Positions 24,473-33,424 of a stretch of 64,000 nucleotides of DNA are shown in pieces (within the stretch, counting starts at the first letter, position 1; every line of letters begins with the position of its first letter). The DNA is taken from the NCBI RefSeq assembly GCF_000513895.2, contig NZ_CP165783.1:248001-312000 (forward strand). Reading direction: 5' to 3'. The notes beneath the pieces were generated by a model. It did not search any database. It saw only the letters and a program-made list of their open reading frames with translations, and had not been told where the DNA came from. Position numbers and translations under genes: made by a program. The stretch comes from Ensifer sp. WSM1721. Its GTDB lineage: Bacteria > Pseudomonadota > Alphaproteobacteria > Rhizobiales > Rhizobiaceae.

Positions 24473-25609
24473 ATGCCGATCCTCAAGACCGTCCTTTTGG
24501 CACTCGCTGCCGCGGCCATGGCCGCGGCTTCGGCGTTTGCGGCGGAAATCACCGATGTCACCGGCCGCAAGGTGGAGCTTGAGCTGCCCGCCAAGCGGAT
24601 ATTGCTCGGCGAGGCGCGTCAGATTCATGTCGCCGCGGCGCTCAAGGGCGAACATGTCTTCGACACGATCGTCGGCTGGCGCGACGATCTGATCAAGAAG
24701 GATCCGGATTCCTATGCCGGTTACTTGGAGCGGTTTCCCGCGGTCAAGAAGCTGCCGCGCTTCGGCTACATCCCGAGCGGCGATTTCAGCCTGGAAGCGG
24801 CGATCGCGCTCAAACCCGACGTGCTGACGTTGAACCTCGAAGCTCAGAAGGCTGTCGAGGAAGCAGGTTTCATCGAGAAGGCGGGAGCCGCAGGCATCGC
24901 CGTCGTCTATCTCGACTTCCGTGTGGATCCCGCGAAGAACAGCGAGAAATCCATCGAGATACTCGGACAGCTCTTCGGCGCCGAGACGCGGGCGAAGGAG
25001 TTCATCGACTATCGGCGCGCCCAAATCGCGCTCGTGACCGACCGGCTCGCCAAAGCCGGTGCGATCGAGCGGCCGAAGGTCTTCATCGAGCGCTCGCCCG
25101 GCATCACCGGCGAAACGGCCTGCTGCCGGACCTTCGGCCCGGCGAATTTCAGCGACATGGTGGAAAAGGCTGGCGGCCACAATATCGGCTCCGACGTGAT
25201 CACAGCGACGTTCGGTGATCTCAATCCCGAACAGCTCGTGGTCGCCAATCCGGATCATGTCATCGTGACAGGCAGCAACTGGTCGGCCGAATCCGATCTC
25301 AATCAGTTCGTAGCAGTCGGCCGCGGCGCCGATCCCACGGCGGCCCGGGAGAAATTGAGAGGCTTGATGCAGCGTCCGGCCTTTGCCAGCCTCGATGCGG
25401 TGAAGGCGGGCAGGGTCCACGCCGCCTGGCATCAGTTCTATGGCGCACCCTACGAGTTCGTTCCGATCCAGCAGTTCGCCAAGTGGTTCCACCCGGACCT
25501 CTTCGCCGATATTGATCCGGACCGGACCTTCCGCGAATTCCATGAGAAATTCCTCCCGGTCGCCTATCGGCCCGGCTATTTCGTCTCGCTTTCGGATGGG
25601 GGTGAATGA
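24473..25609 (+). CDS. Iron-type ABC transporter substrate-binding protein, copy 2
   Basis: A 378-residue paralog of the preceding binding protein, with the same layout: signal peptide (MPILKTVLLALAAAAMAAAS, cleavage near AFA-AE), DVTGRKVELELPAKRILLGE, ALKPDVLTLNLEA, a cysteine pair in TGETACCRTFGPANFSDMVE, HQFYGAPYEFVPIQQFAKW and a matching C-terminus (PGYFVSL). Start at 24473 follows GAGG. Its stop overlaps the permease start (ATGA at 25606-25609). Two binding proteins for one permease suggests two ligands or two forms of one chelate. No lipoprotein cysteine is present in either, so both should be free in the periplasm. Confidence 0.93.
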   Translation: MPILKTVLLALAAAAMAAASAFAAEITDVTGRKVELELPAKRILLGEARQIHVAAALKGEHVFDTIVGWRDDLIKKDPDSYAGYLERFPAVKKLPRFGYIPSGDFSLEAAIALKPDVLTLNLEAQKAVEEAGFIEKAGAAGIAVVYLDFRVDPAKNSEKSIEILGQLFGAETRAKEFIDYRRAQIALVTDRLAKAGAIERPKVFIERSPGITGETACCRTFGPANFSDMVEKAGGHNIGSDVITATFGDLNPEQLVVANPDHVIVTGSNWSAESDLNQFVAVGRGADPTAAREKLRGLMQRPAFASLDAVKAGRVHAAWHQFYGAPYEFVPIQQFAKWFHPDLFADIDPDRTFREFHEKFLPVAYRPGYFVSLSDGGE

Positions 25610-26676
25610 TGGTGGCGATCTCAGATGGAGTCGCCGGTCTCGAAGGACGCGGACGCTACCGCGCGCTCGTTGCGCGCCGCGTGCTCCTGCTCTCCGGCCT
25701 TCTCGTGGCACTGTTTCTTTCCGTCGCCGTCGACATGGCACTCGGACCTGCCAACTATCCGCTCTCAGACGTGCTGACGGCGTTGTTTCGGGCCGAGAGC
25801 GTCGGCGATCAGCTTCGCGTCGTTATCTGGGATATCCGCATGCCGATCGCGCTGATGGCGGTGACCGTCGGCGCGTCGCTCTCTGTCGCGGGCGCGCAGA
25901 TGCAGACGATCCTCGCCAACCCGCTCGCAAGCCCCTTCACGCTCGGCATTTCGGCCGCTGCCGGCTTCGGCGCGGCACTCGGCCTCGTTGCGGGCGTGGC
26001 GGTCTTTCCGGTGGCGGTTCAATACATGGTGCCGCTCAACGCCTTCCTGATGGCGATGGTCGCGGCGCTCTTCATCCATTTCGCCTCGACGATGCGCGGC
26101 GTTACCGTGGAGACGATCGTGCTTCTCGGCATTGCGCTTGTCTTCACCTTCAACGCGGCGCTGTCGCTGCTCGAATACCTCGCCTCCGAGCAGGCGCTCG
26201 CGGCGGTGGTGTTCTGGACCATGGGCAGCCTCACCAAGGCGACCTGGCCGAAGCTCTGGATAACCGGGGCAGTGCTCGTCGTCGCCGTGCCGCTTTTCGC
26301 GCGGCATGCCTGGGCTCTGACGGCGCTCCGGCTCGGTGACGACAAGGCGGCGAGCTTTGGCATCAATGTCCGCCGGCTGCGGCTCGAAACCATGCTGACG
26401 GTCAGCCTGCTCTCGGCGATCCCCGTCTCCTTCGTAGGCACGATCGGCTTCGTCGGTCTCGTCGGGCCGCACATCGCCCGCATGCTGGTGGGCGAAGACC
26501 AGCGCTTCTTCCTACCGGCCTCCGTCCTCTGCGGTGCGCTCCTGCTCTCGGTCACCTCCGTCGTCAGCAAGATGCTCATTCCGGGGGCGGTGCTGCCGAT
26601 CGGCATTATCACGGCGCTCGTCGGCGTCCCCTTCTTCTTCGTGCTGATTTTCACCAACAGGAGGCGCTCATGGTAG
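25606..26676 (+). CDS. Iron-type ABC transporter permease (FecCD family)
   Basis: A 356-residue inner-membrane permease with about nine or ten hydrophobic segments. Family blocks: SVAGAQMQTILANPLASPFTLG (with the conserved gly/pro turn), VFWTMGSLTKATWP, and IGFVGLVGPHIARMLVGEDQ, the coupling helix that contacts the ATPase. Two start codons (25606 and 25609) are adjacent; the first overlaps the stop of the binding protein. The stop overlaps the ATPase start by 7 bases. A single permease implies a homodimeric channel, as in BtuC/HmuU types. Confidence 0.94.
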   Translation: MMVAISDGVAGLEGRGRYRALVARRVLLLSGLLVALFLSVAVDMALGPANYPLSDVLTALFRAESVGDQLRVVIWDIRMPIALMAVTVGASLSVAGAQMQTILANPLASPFTLGISAAAGFGAALGLVAGVAVFPVAVQYMVPLNAFLMAMVAALFIHFASTMRGVTVETIVLLGIALVFTFNAALSLLEYLASEQALAAVVFWTMGSLTKATWPKLWITGAVLVVAVPLFARHAWALTALRLGDDKAASFGINVRRLRLETMLTVSLLSAIPVSFVGTIGFVGLVGPHIARMLVGEDQRFFLPASVLCGALLLSVTSVVSKMLIPGAVLPIGIITALVGVPFFFVLIFTNRRRSW

Positions 26677-27431
26677 GCCTCGCACTCAAGGATGTCGGCG
26701 CGACCTATGGCCGCCGCATCGTGCTGTCCGACATCAATACGGGCACATTGAGCGGCGGTCGCTTGACTGCCGTCATCGGCCCCAATGCAGCCGGAAAATC
26801 GACGCTCTTCAAACGTATCGCCGGCCTCGCCGCCGGTCCCGGCCTCGTCCATCTTTCCGATACAGCGAAAGGGCAGGAAGCGATCTGCTACATGCCGCAG
26901 GATACCGGCGCCAATGCCGTCTTGACGGTCTACGAGTCGGTCCTGCTCTCGGCAAAGCAGGGCTCCGGGTGGAAGGTGAAGGACGGGGAGCTCGCCGAGA
27001 TCGATCGGGTGCTCGCGGCGCTCAGGATCAATGATCTCGCCTTCCGCGGGCTCGGCGAGCTTTCCGGCGGGCAGCGCCAGCTCGTGTCGATCGCCCAGGC
27101 GCTGGTGCGCAAGCCGGAAGTCCTCCTCATGGACGAGCCGACCTCGGCGCTGGACCTCTTCCGCCAGATCGAGGTCCTCAGCTTCATGAAGCGCCTCGCA
27201 GCACAATCCGGCATGGCCGTGCTGATCGCGCTCCACGACCTCAATCACGCACTCCGCTATTGCGACGACACGATCGTGATCAGCAACGGTTCAGTGATCG
27301 CAAGCGGGCCGACGCACAGCGTGATCACCGCGGAGATGCTGAAATCCGTCTACCGCGTCGAAGCGCGCGTCGAGGCCTGCTCGCTCGGCCGTCCGGTCAT
27401 CATCGTCGACGATTCCATCTCACTCGGGTGA
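26670..27431 (+). CDS. Iron-type ABC transporter ATPase (FecE family)
   Basis: A 253-residue ATPase. Walker A is GPNAAGKST (near residue 37), the Q-loop is YMPQDTGANAVLTVYESV, the signature is ELSGGQRQLVSIAQAL, Walker B is [11 protein letters not shown] and the switch histidine is in ALHDLNHALRYCD. It closes the operon after the permease with a 7-base overlap. Together with the permease and two binding proteins it forms a complete importer; no TonB-dependent receptor is in the window. Confidence 0.95.
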   Translation: MVGLALKDVGATYGRRIVLSDINTGTLSGGRLTAVIGPNAAGKSTLFKRIAGLAAGPGLVHLSDTAKGQEAICYMPQDTGANAVLTVYESVLLSAKQGSGWKVKDGELAEIDRVLAALRINDLAFRGLGELSGGQRQLVSIAQALVRKPEVLLMDEPTSALDLFRQIEVLSFMKRLAAQSGMAVLIALHDLNHALRYCDDTIVISNGSVIASGPTHSVITAEMLKSVYRVEARVEACSLGRPVIIVDDSISLG

Positions 27432-27770
27432 GAGGCGTCACGGTTGCCGCCACCGCGGCCTCGATTAAACGTGAAAATTCCGCGCCGACTCGTGGGTGAC
27501 CGTTGCCGGCGGTGACATCTTTTAAGTAAATCTATCTGAGAACTGAATTGATTTCTTGCCGCTGAAATGCGGCTGATTTATAACTGAAAGCAATACGCAA
27601 GCCGGGCCCTACGGGCCGGCGGGGTGGCGCTCGACGGCACCGGATCAGGGTGATTCCGGCGCGAGTCCGGATCAGACGTGGTCGATTCTCCAGTGTTTCA
27701 GTCGTGGATGCGGGCGGAAAGCGCGCGCTTTTCCATCCCGCGTCCTCGATGGTCTCGAAAGCAATGTCTC
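27432..27770. other. Intergenic region before Rrf2 gene
   Basis: 339 bases without a gene. It holds a GC hairpin at about 27601-27620 (GCCGG-CCC with GGGCCGGC, one bulged base, loop TAC) that may end the iron operon, an AT-rich stretch near 27520-27590 that is likely to hold the promoter of the Rrf2 gene, and two copies of CCGGATCAG around 27643 and 27666. No operator could be named. Confidence 0.6.
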
Positions 27771-28226
27771 ATGCTGACAAAAAAAGGAAAATACGGTCTG
27801 AAGGCGATGGTGGACCTCGCCCAGCTTCAGCCGGGCGAAACGGCCTTCATCACCGATATCGCCGTTCGCAACAACTTGCCGAAAAAGTTCCTCGACACGA
27901 TCATGCTGGAACTTAGAAATGCCGGCTTTCTTCGCTCGAAAAAAGGGCCCGGTGGTGGCTATTCGCTGGCGCGACCCGCATCGGAGATCCGCGTCGGCCA
28001 GGTGATCCGCACACTGGACGGCCCGCTGGCTCCGATCCGCTGCGCGAGCCGCACGGCCTATGAAGTCTGCGACGACTGTTCGGATCCGCAAACCTGTCAT
28101 GTGCGCCGGTCGATGATCGTGGTGCGCGATGCCATGGCCGGCATTCTCGACAACATGACGCTCGAGCAGTTCGCGGCAAGCGAGCAAGAGAATGTCGTCG
28201 CACCGCTTCTCAGCGAAGCGGGTTAG
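27771..28226 (+). CDS. Rrf2-family transcriptional regulator with Fe-S cysteines
   Basis: A 151-residue DNA-binding protein. The winged helix opens with MLTKKGKYGLKAMVDLAQL and continues through NNLPKKFLDTIMLELRNAGF and the wing SKKGPGGGYSLARP, which is classic Rrf2. C91, C100, C103 and C109 form a cluster that could hold a 2Fe-2S or 4Fe-4S centre as in IscR, NsrR or RirA. Start at 27771 is set by homology to the family start; the ribosome site is weak. It lies after the iron transporter and converges with the SfnB-like gene, so iron, sulfur or redox sensing are all reasonable. It does not look like RirA itself (different N-terminus). Confidence 0.9.
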   Translation: MLTKKGKYGLKAMVDLAQLQPGETAFITDIAVRNNLPKKFLDTIMLELRNAGFLRSKKGPGGGYSLARPASEIRVGQVIRTLDGPLAPIRCASRTAYEVCDDCSDPQTCHVRRSMIVVRDAMAGILDNMTLEQFAASEQENVVAPLLSEAG

Positions 28227-28274
28227 GCGTTCCCGGCTGGAGAGGGCCGTTATCAAGTTCGGGGAGGTCCCCGG

Positions 28275-29486
28275 TCATAGCGCCCCGTTGCGCGGCGGCT
28301 TGGTACCGTTGACGTGGTAATTACCGACGGCGTGGTATTTCCAACGAAGCGGGTCATGCAGCGTGTGGGTGCGGGCGTTGCGCCAATAGCGGTCGAGATT
28401 GAGCGCGACCCTGGTCGCGGCGGTGCCGGCCAGTTCGAAGAGCGTGTTGGCGGCCTCCAGTGCGACTTCGCTCGTGACCACCTTGGCGGCGGCAACCGCG
28501 AGGCTGGCTGCGACCGCGTGCTCCTCCGTCGGATCGACCTGGGCGGCGTCGACCTTCCGGCCGGCATGCTCGATCAAGGCGGTTGCCGCCTCCAGGCGGA
28601 TGGCGATCTTGCCGAGCTCGGTGATCGCCAACGGATCTTCCGTTGCCTGCTCCGCACCGCTCCCTGGCGAGGGGCGCGCGTGGTAGCGGACGAAGTGGAT
28701 GGTCTCGCGGAAGGCGGCTCGGGCGATGCCGAGATCGACGCCCGCGTGGATGATCTGGCCGACGGCGTCGATGGTCGTCGGCCGCTCGGGGTGGTGCCGG
28801 ATGACGGCGTCCGCATTCACATGGACGTTCTGCAGGACCGCGGTGCCGGTACCGGTGACGCGCTGTCCGAAACTATCCCAGTCGTCGATGATCTGGATGC
28901 CTTCCGTCACGCAAGGAACGATGGACAAGGCGATCCGGCCGGCCGCGTCGAGCGCGAAGACGGCGATCCAATCGGCAAAGAGAACGCCGGTCGAATGTTC
29001 CTTGCGGCCATTGATGCGGTAGCCGGCGCCATCTTCTGTGATGCGGGTCTCGTAGTGACCGGCTGCACTGGTCTCGGTCTCCGAAAGCGCACAGCAGAAG
29101 CGGTCGCCGGCGAGCGCCCGGCCAAAGAAGAACTGTTTCTGTTCCTCGCTCCCATGCTGGCGTAACGCTTCCAGGATGTAGAAGTGCTCTTGCGGGATCA
29201 GCCCGATCGAACTGTCCGCCTCGGCCAGGATCGCCGTCACTTCGGCAAGCACAGCGTTCGAGACGTCGATGCCGTCGTGTTCCGAAGGAATACTGATCGC
29301 CAGCAGTCCCGATTGCGCAAGCCGGTCGAGTTCCTCATAGGGAAGGACCCGCTCGAGGTCGCGCTCGCTGGCGCCCTCGGCGAGCTCCGCCGCCAGATCC
29401 TTTGCAATCGAGAGGGCCTCTTCCTCGCTCTCGATCCGGTGCGCCGGCGGCCTGGCTTTCTCGGCGAACTGCGAGATCGTTCCCAT
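28275..29486 (-). CDS. SfnB-like acyl-CoA dehydrogenase-family monooxygenase
   Basis: A 403-residue flavoprotein of the acyl-CoA dehydrogenase fold, closest by eye to the SfnB/DszC branch used for sulfur acquisition (SfnB-type N-terminus with IESEEEALSIAKDLAAELAEG, and AISIPSEHDGIDVSNAVLAE). FCCALSETETSAAG and INGRKEHSTGVLFADW are flavin/substrate contacts; the final WRNARTHTLHDPLRWKYHAVG with two histidines is the C-terminal block typical of SfnB/DszC proteins. There is no acyl-CoA dehydrogenase catalytic glutamate in the usual place, which suits an FMNH2-dependent monooxygenase. Start at 29486 follows GGAGGGA. A reductase partner is not seen adjacent. Confidence 0.88.
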   Translation of the reverse strand: MGTISQFAEKARPPAHRIESEEEALSIAKDLAAELAEGASERDLERVLPYEELDRLAQSGLLAISIPSEHDGIDVSNAVLAEVTAILAEADSSIGLIPQEHFYILEALRQHGSEEQKQFFFGRALAGDRFCCALSETETSAAGHYETRITEDGAGYRINGRKEHSTGVLFADWIAVFALDAAGRIALSIVPCVTEGIQIIDDWDSFGQRVTGTGTAVLQNVHVNADAVIRHHPERPTTIDAVGQIIHAGVDLGIARAAFRETIHFVRYHARPSPGSGAEQATEDPLAITELGKIAIRLEAATALIEHAGRKVDAAQVDPTEEHAVAASLAVAAAKVVTSEVALEAANTLFELAGTAATRVALNLDRYWRNARTHTLHDPLRWKYHAVGNYHVNGTKPPRNGAL

Positions 29487-30171
29487 CTTGTCCCTCCATG
29501 CGCCCTCGACGCCGCGCTCGCGCGTCTGCGGCTTGAAGCGAGTTCCGGGCGGAAAAGCCGCTCGCGCCAATCGCCGATCCCGCTCAGGCCTTTGGCCATA
29601 TCCCTGAACGATTGCAGGACAACTCGTAAGAAAGCTGGTTCTATAGATTTTGTGGATATTGAACTTTCTTTGCGGTTTCCTGTCGCACCGCCCCTTTTAG
29701 TATGGCGCATGGACGGATTTCTTCCACTGTCGAGCCGCTCGAAATGCGCGCGCCGCGATAACGGCCGCGTGGGTGTTAACTGTGTCGCACCTAAAGGGCA
29801 CGAGATTATCCTGTGAATTCAGTGTCTTACGCGTGTAGCGGAACGTGGTCAGGCACCCGGTCGCGGCCCGTGTCACAAAAATGCCTTGCCGATTGGAAGC
29901 TTTGTCATAAAATACTAAGTTGATAGACTATGCCGTATAAGGATGACCATGAGCCAAAGCGCCAGGCCAGCCGGAGAAGCGCAGATGTCTCGCTCGACGC
30001 GGGATGGTGAAGGCACGGAGCGATCCCCCGCCGGCACTGTTCCCGCGATCCCGACGAGCGAGCGGCATAGGATCCAATATCCCTGAAAATCCCAACTCTT
30101 TGTGTGTCTCGAAGTCCTGCGTACGGGATTGCCCGGAATGAGGAGCGACGGCCAGTCGCAAAGGAGCTCAC
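29487..30171. other. Long intergenic region between divergent genes
   Basis: 685 bases with no convincing gene. It separates the leftward SfnB-like gene from the rightward FAD/NAD(P) gene, so it must hold both promoters. Short open frames exist, but none has a ribosome site or protein-like composition. AT-rich patches near 29635-29670 and 29900-29945 are candidate promoters. No repeat or hairpin stands out. Confidence 0.6.
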
Positions 30172-31575
30172 ATGACCGTTCTCGGACTGTTTGCGGCGAA
30201 GCCGGTGACGCCCGGCTCGACCTCGAAACCGGAGATCGCCATTATCGGCCGCGGATTTTCCGGCATCATGATGGCGATCGCGCTGATGAAGTCAATGCGC
30301 ATGCCCTTCCATCTCACGATGTACGACCCGCATCCGGCGATCAGCGGGGGGCAGGCGCTTTCTTCGGCGCAGCGCTGCGAGATTTTGAACAGCCGTGTGC
30401 GGGATCTCTCGGTTGCGCCCGGCCAGCCCGACGATTTCAACGACTGGCTCTGCGCCAACGACGAGTTCCGCTCCGCGGTTCCGGCGGCGATACCGGGTTT
30501 CCGGCAGATTTTTGTGCCGAAAGGTATATTTAGCGACTATGTCCATCAGCGCTTTTCCGAGGCGCTCGCGCGGCGTTCCGATATCACGGTGAAGTTCTCG
30601 CACGAGCCGATCCTCGGTCTGCGCAAGCTTGCGAACGGTCGCTTCACCCTCGTCCGCGTAGGCGCGAACGATACCTGCGATATCGTCGTGCTCGCGACGG
30701 GTTTTGGCGTACGACCGTGCGATGTCGAGGTTGCGCCGGACGAGAAGCCATTCGTCAGGACGCGGCGGCTCGTCGATCCGCGCCATGCGGTGCTGCTCGG
30801 CAGCGGCGTTCGCGTGGTCGACCGACTTTTCCAGCTGCGTGACAACGGCTATGCGGGCAAGATCACGCTGCTTTCGCGTCGCGGCTTCCTGCCACAGACG
30901 CACACGCTGCTTGCAGCCGCGCCGAGCTTCCCCGTCGATCCGATGCCCTCCGGCCTGCGTCAGATCGTGCGCTTCGTCCGCCAGGCCTGCGCCGAGGCGG
31001 AGGCAAGGGGGCAGGGTTGGCAGGCGGCGATGAACGGTCTGCGCCGCCGGGCGCGCTCGCTCTGGCAATCCCTCTCGGCGCAGGAGAAGCGACAGTTCAA
31101 TCGCCACCTGCGCGCCATCTACGACAGTCATCGAAACCGGTTGCCGGCGGCGGTGCACGCCCGGCTGCAGCAGGAGTTCGCCGGCGGGCGAACCGTACTT
31201 CGCCGCGGCTGGGCGGGGCGGCGCGTTCCGGAAGGGATCATGGTGCGCTGGGCAGGCCAGGAGCTCGAGGAATTGCTGCGCGCCGACCAGGTGATCGACT
31301 GCCGTTGCTCCGCGCCGGATCTTGGTGCCCCTCTGTTTCAAAGCCTCTTTTCCGGCGGCCTTGCTCGGACCGATGAACTTGGTCTCGGTCTCGCCGTCAG
31401 CCCGATGGGCGAAGTTCTGGGGGCCGGCGGCCGCACGCAGAACCTATTCGCGATCGGTCCGTTGGGGCTCGGAAGCCTGCCGGACATAGACCTGGTGCCG
31501 GAGATCGTCACGCAGACCTATGCGGCTGCACGGCTAGTCGCAACGGGAAAGCGTCTGGCGCTGAAGGCAGGATGA
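30172..31575 (+). CDS. FAD/NAD(P)-binding oxidoreductase (NAD_binding_9 type), copy 1
   Basis: A 467-residue soluble flavoprotein-like enzyme. The first Rossmann site is EIAIIGRGFSGIMMAIAL (residues 18-35). A second nucleotide site lies near 195-205 (HAVLLGSGVRVVDRLF). DPHPAISGGQALSSAQRCEILNSR follows the pattern of the FAD-NAD(P)-binding PF13454 family (YDPHP-G-G-AY). Blocks such as LSRRGFLPQTH and RRGWAGRRVPEG are shared with the next gene, so the two are paralogs. Start at 30172 follows AAAGGAG. The reaction is unknown. Neighbouring SfnB suggests organosulfur or hydroxamate-type chemistry, but this is weak. Confidence 0.85.
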   Translation: MTVLGLFAAKPVTPGSTSKPEIAIIGRGFSGIMMAIALMKSMRMPFHLTMYDPHPAISGGQALSSAQRCEILNSRVRDLSVAPGQPDDFNDWLCANDEFRSAVPAAIPGFRQIFVPKGIFSDYVHQRFSEALARRSDITVKFSHEPILGLRKLANGRFTLVRVGANDTCDIVVLATGFGVRPCDVEVAPDEKPFVRTRRLVDPRHAVLLGSGVRVVDRLFQLRDNGYAGKITLLSRRGFLPQTHTLLAAAPSFPVDPMPSGLRQIVRFVRQACAEAEARGQGWQAAMNGLRRRARSLWQSLSAQEKRQFNRHLRAIYDSHRNRLPAAVHARLQQEFAGGRTVLRRGWAGRRVPEGIMVRWAGQELEELLRADQVIDCRCSAPDLGAPLFQSLFSGGLARTDELGLGLAVSPMGEVLGAGGRTQNLFAIGPLGLGSLPDIDLVPEIVTQTYAAARLVATGKRLALKAG

Positions 31576-31734
31576 ACCCTCCGGCTTCCGCCCAAACAAA
31601 GCAGCGCGTCGGCCGGCGCAACGCCGCCCTCGCGTTCGCAAGCAGAGGTAGCCCAAGCGGTCGATGAGGCGTATCGTTTCGGCAAGACCATCGCCCGCGG
31701 TGACAGGCAAATGCTCGAGGTGTCGCACCCATGA
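31576..31734 (+). pseudogene. Possible remnant reading frame between the two FAD genes
   Basis: After the stop of the first FAD gene the same frame stays open for 52 codons, ending in a TGA that overlaps the next gene's ATG. Its last part (EVAQAVDEAYRFGKTIARGD, then RQMLEVSHP) looks like real protein, but no start codon or ribosome site precedes it. It may be the tail of a lost gene or of a longer ancestral first gene. Confidence 0.35.
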
Positions 31735-33182
31735 CCGGCCCGCACTCTTCTGTCGTCATCATCGGTGGTGGTTTCACCGGCGCCGTGGTCGCGGCTAGCC
31801 TGGCGCGCAACCGCGACATGGACGGCTGGCGGATCGCGGTTTTCGAGCCACGCGAAAGGCTCGGCTGCGGCCTTGCCTATGATACGGCGGATCCTGCGCA
31901 TCGCGTCAACGTTCCGGCTGCGCGCATGAGCATAGATCCGGACGATGACGACCATTTCATGCACTGGCTCGCCTCGCGCAGCGAGCTGCGCGACGACGCC
32001 GAAGCACTCGCCTCGGACGGTCACCTCTACCCGCGCCGCCGGCTCTTCGGCCTCTATGTGGCGGAGTCCGTCGCTCCGTTCCTCAAGACGGGGCGCGTCA
32101 CGCATTTGCGGGAAAAGGTCGTAGGCGTTGAGCGCAAGGGCGCCTTATGGGAAGTCCGCGGCGAGGGCGGCTCCGGGATCCGCGCCGACGTGCTGATCGT
32201 CGCGACGACGCATCCCGCCCCCGAGGCACCGGGCGGCATCGCTGCGGCGTTGCGCGGGCACCCCCGCTACGTGGCGGACACGACCGTGTCAGGCGCGCTC
32301 GAGGCCATCCGCACAAACGACCGTGTCCTGATCATCGGCACCGGCTTGACCTCCGCCGACGTTATCGCGTCCTTGCGCACAAGCGGGCACAGGGGACCGA
32401 TCACCGCTTTCTCCCGCCGCGGTCTTCGCTCGCGCGGACATGCGGGCCGGGCGCAGGAGCCCTATGGCGACTTCACCGCCAAAGCCGCCACAACGGCGAG
32501 CGAACTCCTTCTCCGCGTCCGCCAGGAGATCGCGAATGCCGCGGCGGAGGGCTTTAGCTGGCACGCCGTCTTCGATGCCCTGCGGGCCCAGGGCGGGGAG
32601 ATCTGGCGCAATCTGTCGGTTGCGGAGCGGCGGCGGCTCGTGCGCCATCTTCGCCCCTTCTGGGATGTCCACCGCTTTCGCGTCGCCCCGCAGATCGATG
32701 CGATCATCCATGCCGGGCTCAGCGCCGGCGACATCCGTGTTCTGGCGGGTTCGATCGCAGATATTGAAACAAACAGCGGCGACATAGCCGTCACCTTCCG
32801 GCAACGCTGGTCGGGCGGAACGGAGCAGTGGACTGGCGATGCGGTGGTGGTCACCACAGGCCCCGCGCACAAGAACATCCTGAAAAGCCAAGGCTGGCTC
32901 GAAGCGCTTGGCGGCTCCGGTCACCTGCATGCGGACGCGGTCGGCCTCGGCCTTGCCTGTGGCGAGACCAGTAGGGCGCTCGATAACGAGGGCCGGGAGC
33001 AGGATGACCTTTTTATCGCCGGGCCGCTCGCTCGCGGGACCTTCGGGGAACTGATGGGGCTGCCGCAGGTCAACGACCACGCCATCTTCGTCGCGGCGCA
33101 AGTGGCCGGGCTGGCTCGGGCGCGAAGAGCGCGAGCGCCCGCGCTCTCGCAACGGGCATCGGAGCACACAAGCGTCAGTTAA
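31731..33182 (+). CDS. FAD/NAD(P)-binding oxidoreductase (NAD_binding_9 type), copy 2
   Basis: A 483-residue paralog of the preceding oxidoreductase. The N-terminal FAD site is SVVIIGGGFTGAVVAASL, followed by VFEPRERLGCGLAYDTADPA, which matches the PF13454 pattern (GxGxAY) better than copy 1. VLIIGTGLTSADVIASL is a second dinucleotide site. AFSRRGLRSRGH and the late block GPLARGTFGELMGLPQVNDH match the family. Start at 31731 follows GAGGTG and overlaps the stop of a short open frame. Both copies lie on one strand and are probably co-transcribed. Similar proteins accompany siderophore or sulfur genes, but no function is established here. Confidence 0.87.
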   Translation: MTGPHSSVVIIGGGFTGAVVAASLARNRDMDGWRIAVFEPRERLGCGLAYDTADPAHRVNVPAARMSIDPDDDDHFMHWLASRSELRDDAEALASDGHLYPRRRLFGLYVAESVAPFLKTGRVTHLREKVVGVERKGALWEVRGEGGSGIRADVLIVATTHPAPEAPGGIAAALRGHPRYVADTTVSGALEAIRTNDRVLIIGTGLTSADVIASLRTSGHRGPITAFSRRGLRSRGHAGRAQEPYGDFTAKAATTASELLLRVRQEIANAAAEGFSWHAVFDALRAQGGEIWRNLSVAERRRLVRHLRPFWDVHRFRVAPQIDAIIHAGLSAGDIRVLAGSIADIETNSGDIAVTFRQRWSGGTEQWTGDAVVVTTGPAHKNILKSQGWLEALGGSGHLHADAVGLGLACGETSRALDNEGREQDDLFIAGPLARGTFGELMGLPQVNDHAIFVAAQVAGLARARRARAPALSQRASEHTSVS

Positions 33183-33424
33183 TGCGCATTCCCCACGCGG
33201 ACGGCGACCCTCATCGGTTGCGGTGAGGTAAGCAGCAACGGCATCACGCGGCGTCTTTTCGATGCAACTTCCGCGTCAGCGGCCGGCGGTGATATCTTAC
33301 GCTTTTCGCGGTTCTGACATATATTAGGAAGCGATTAGTTTCGACGAAAAGTAGTGCGGGAGGCGATGCGGCCGTTCGCATGCCTCCTGCCTCTTCGTAA
33401 CGAACCACGAGGCGTTGACGGCGA

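Noticed and set aside
24344..25741. 465-codon minus-strand frame, and a similar 441-codon frame at 23269-24594
   Set aside because: Both are antisense to the binding-protein genes and have no recognisable domains or ribosome sites.
29905..30171. 88-codon minus-strand frame in the long intergenic gap
   Set aside because: No ribosome site, serine/arginine-rich shadow-like composition, ends at the start of the FAD gene.
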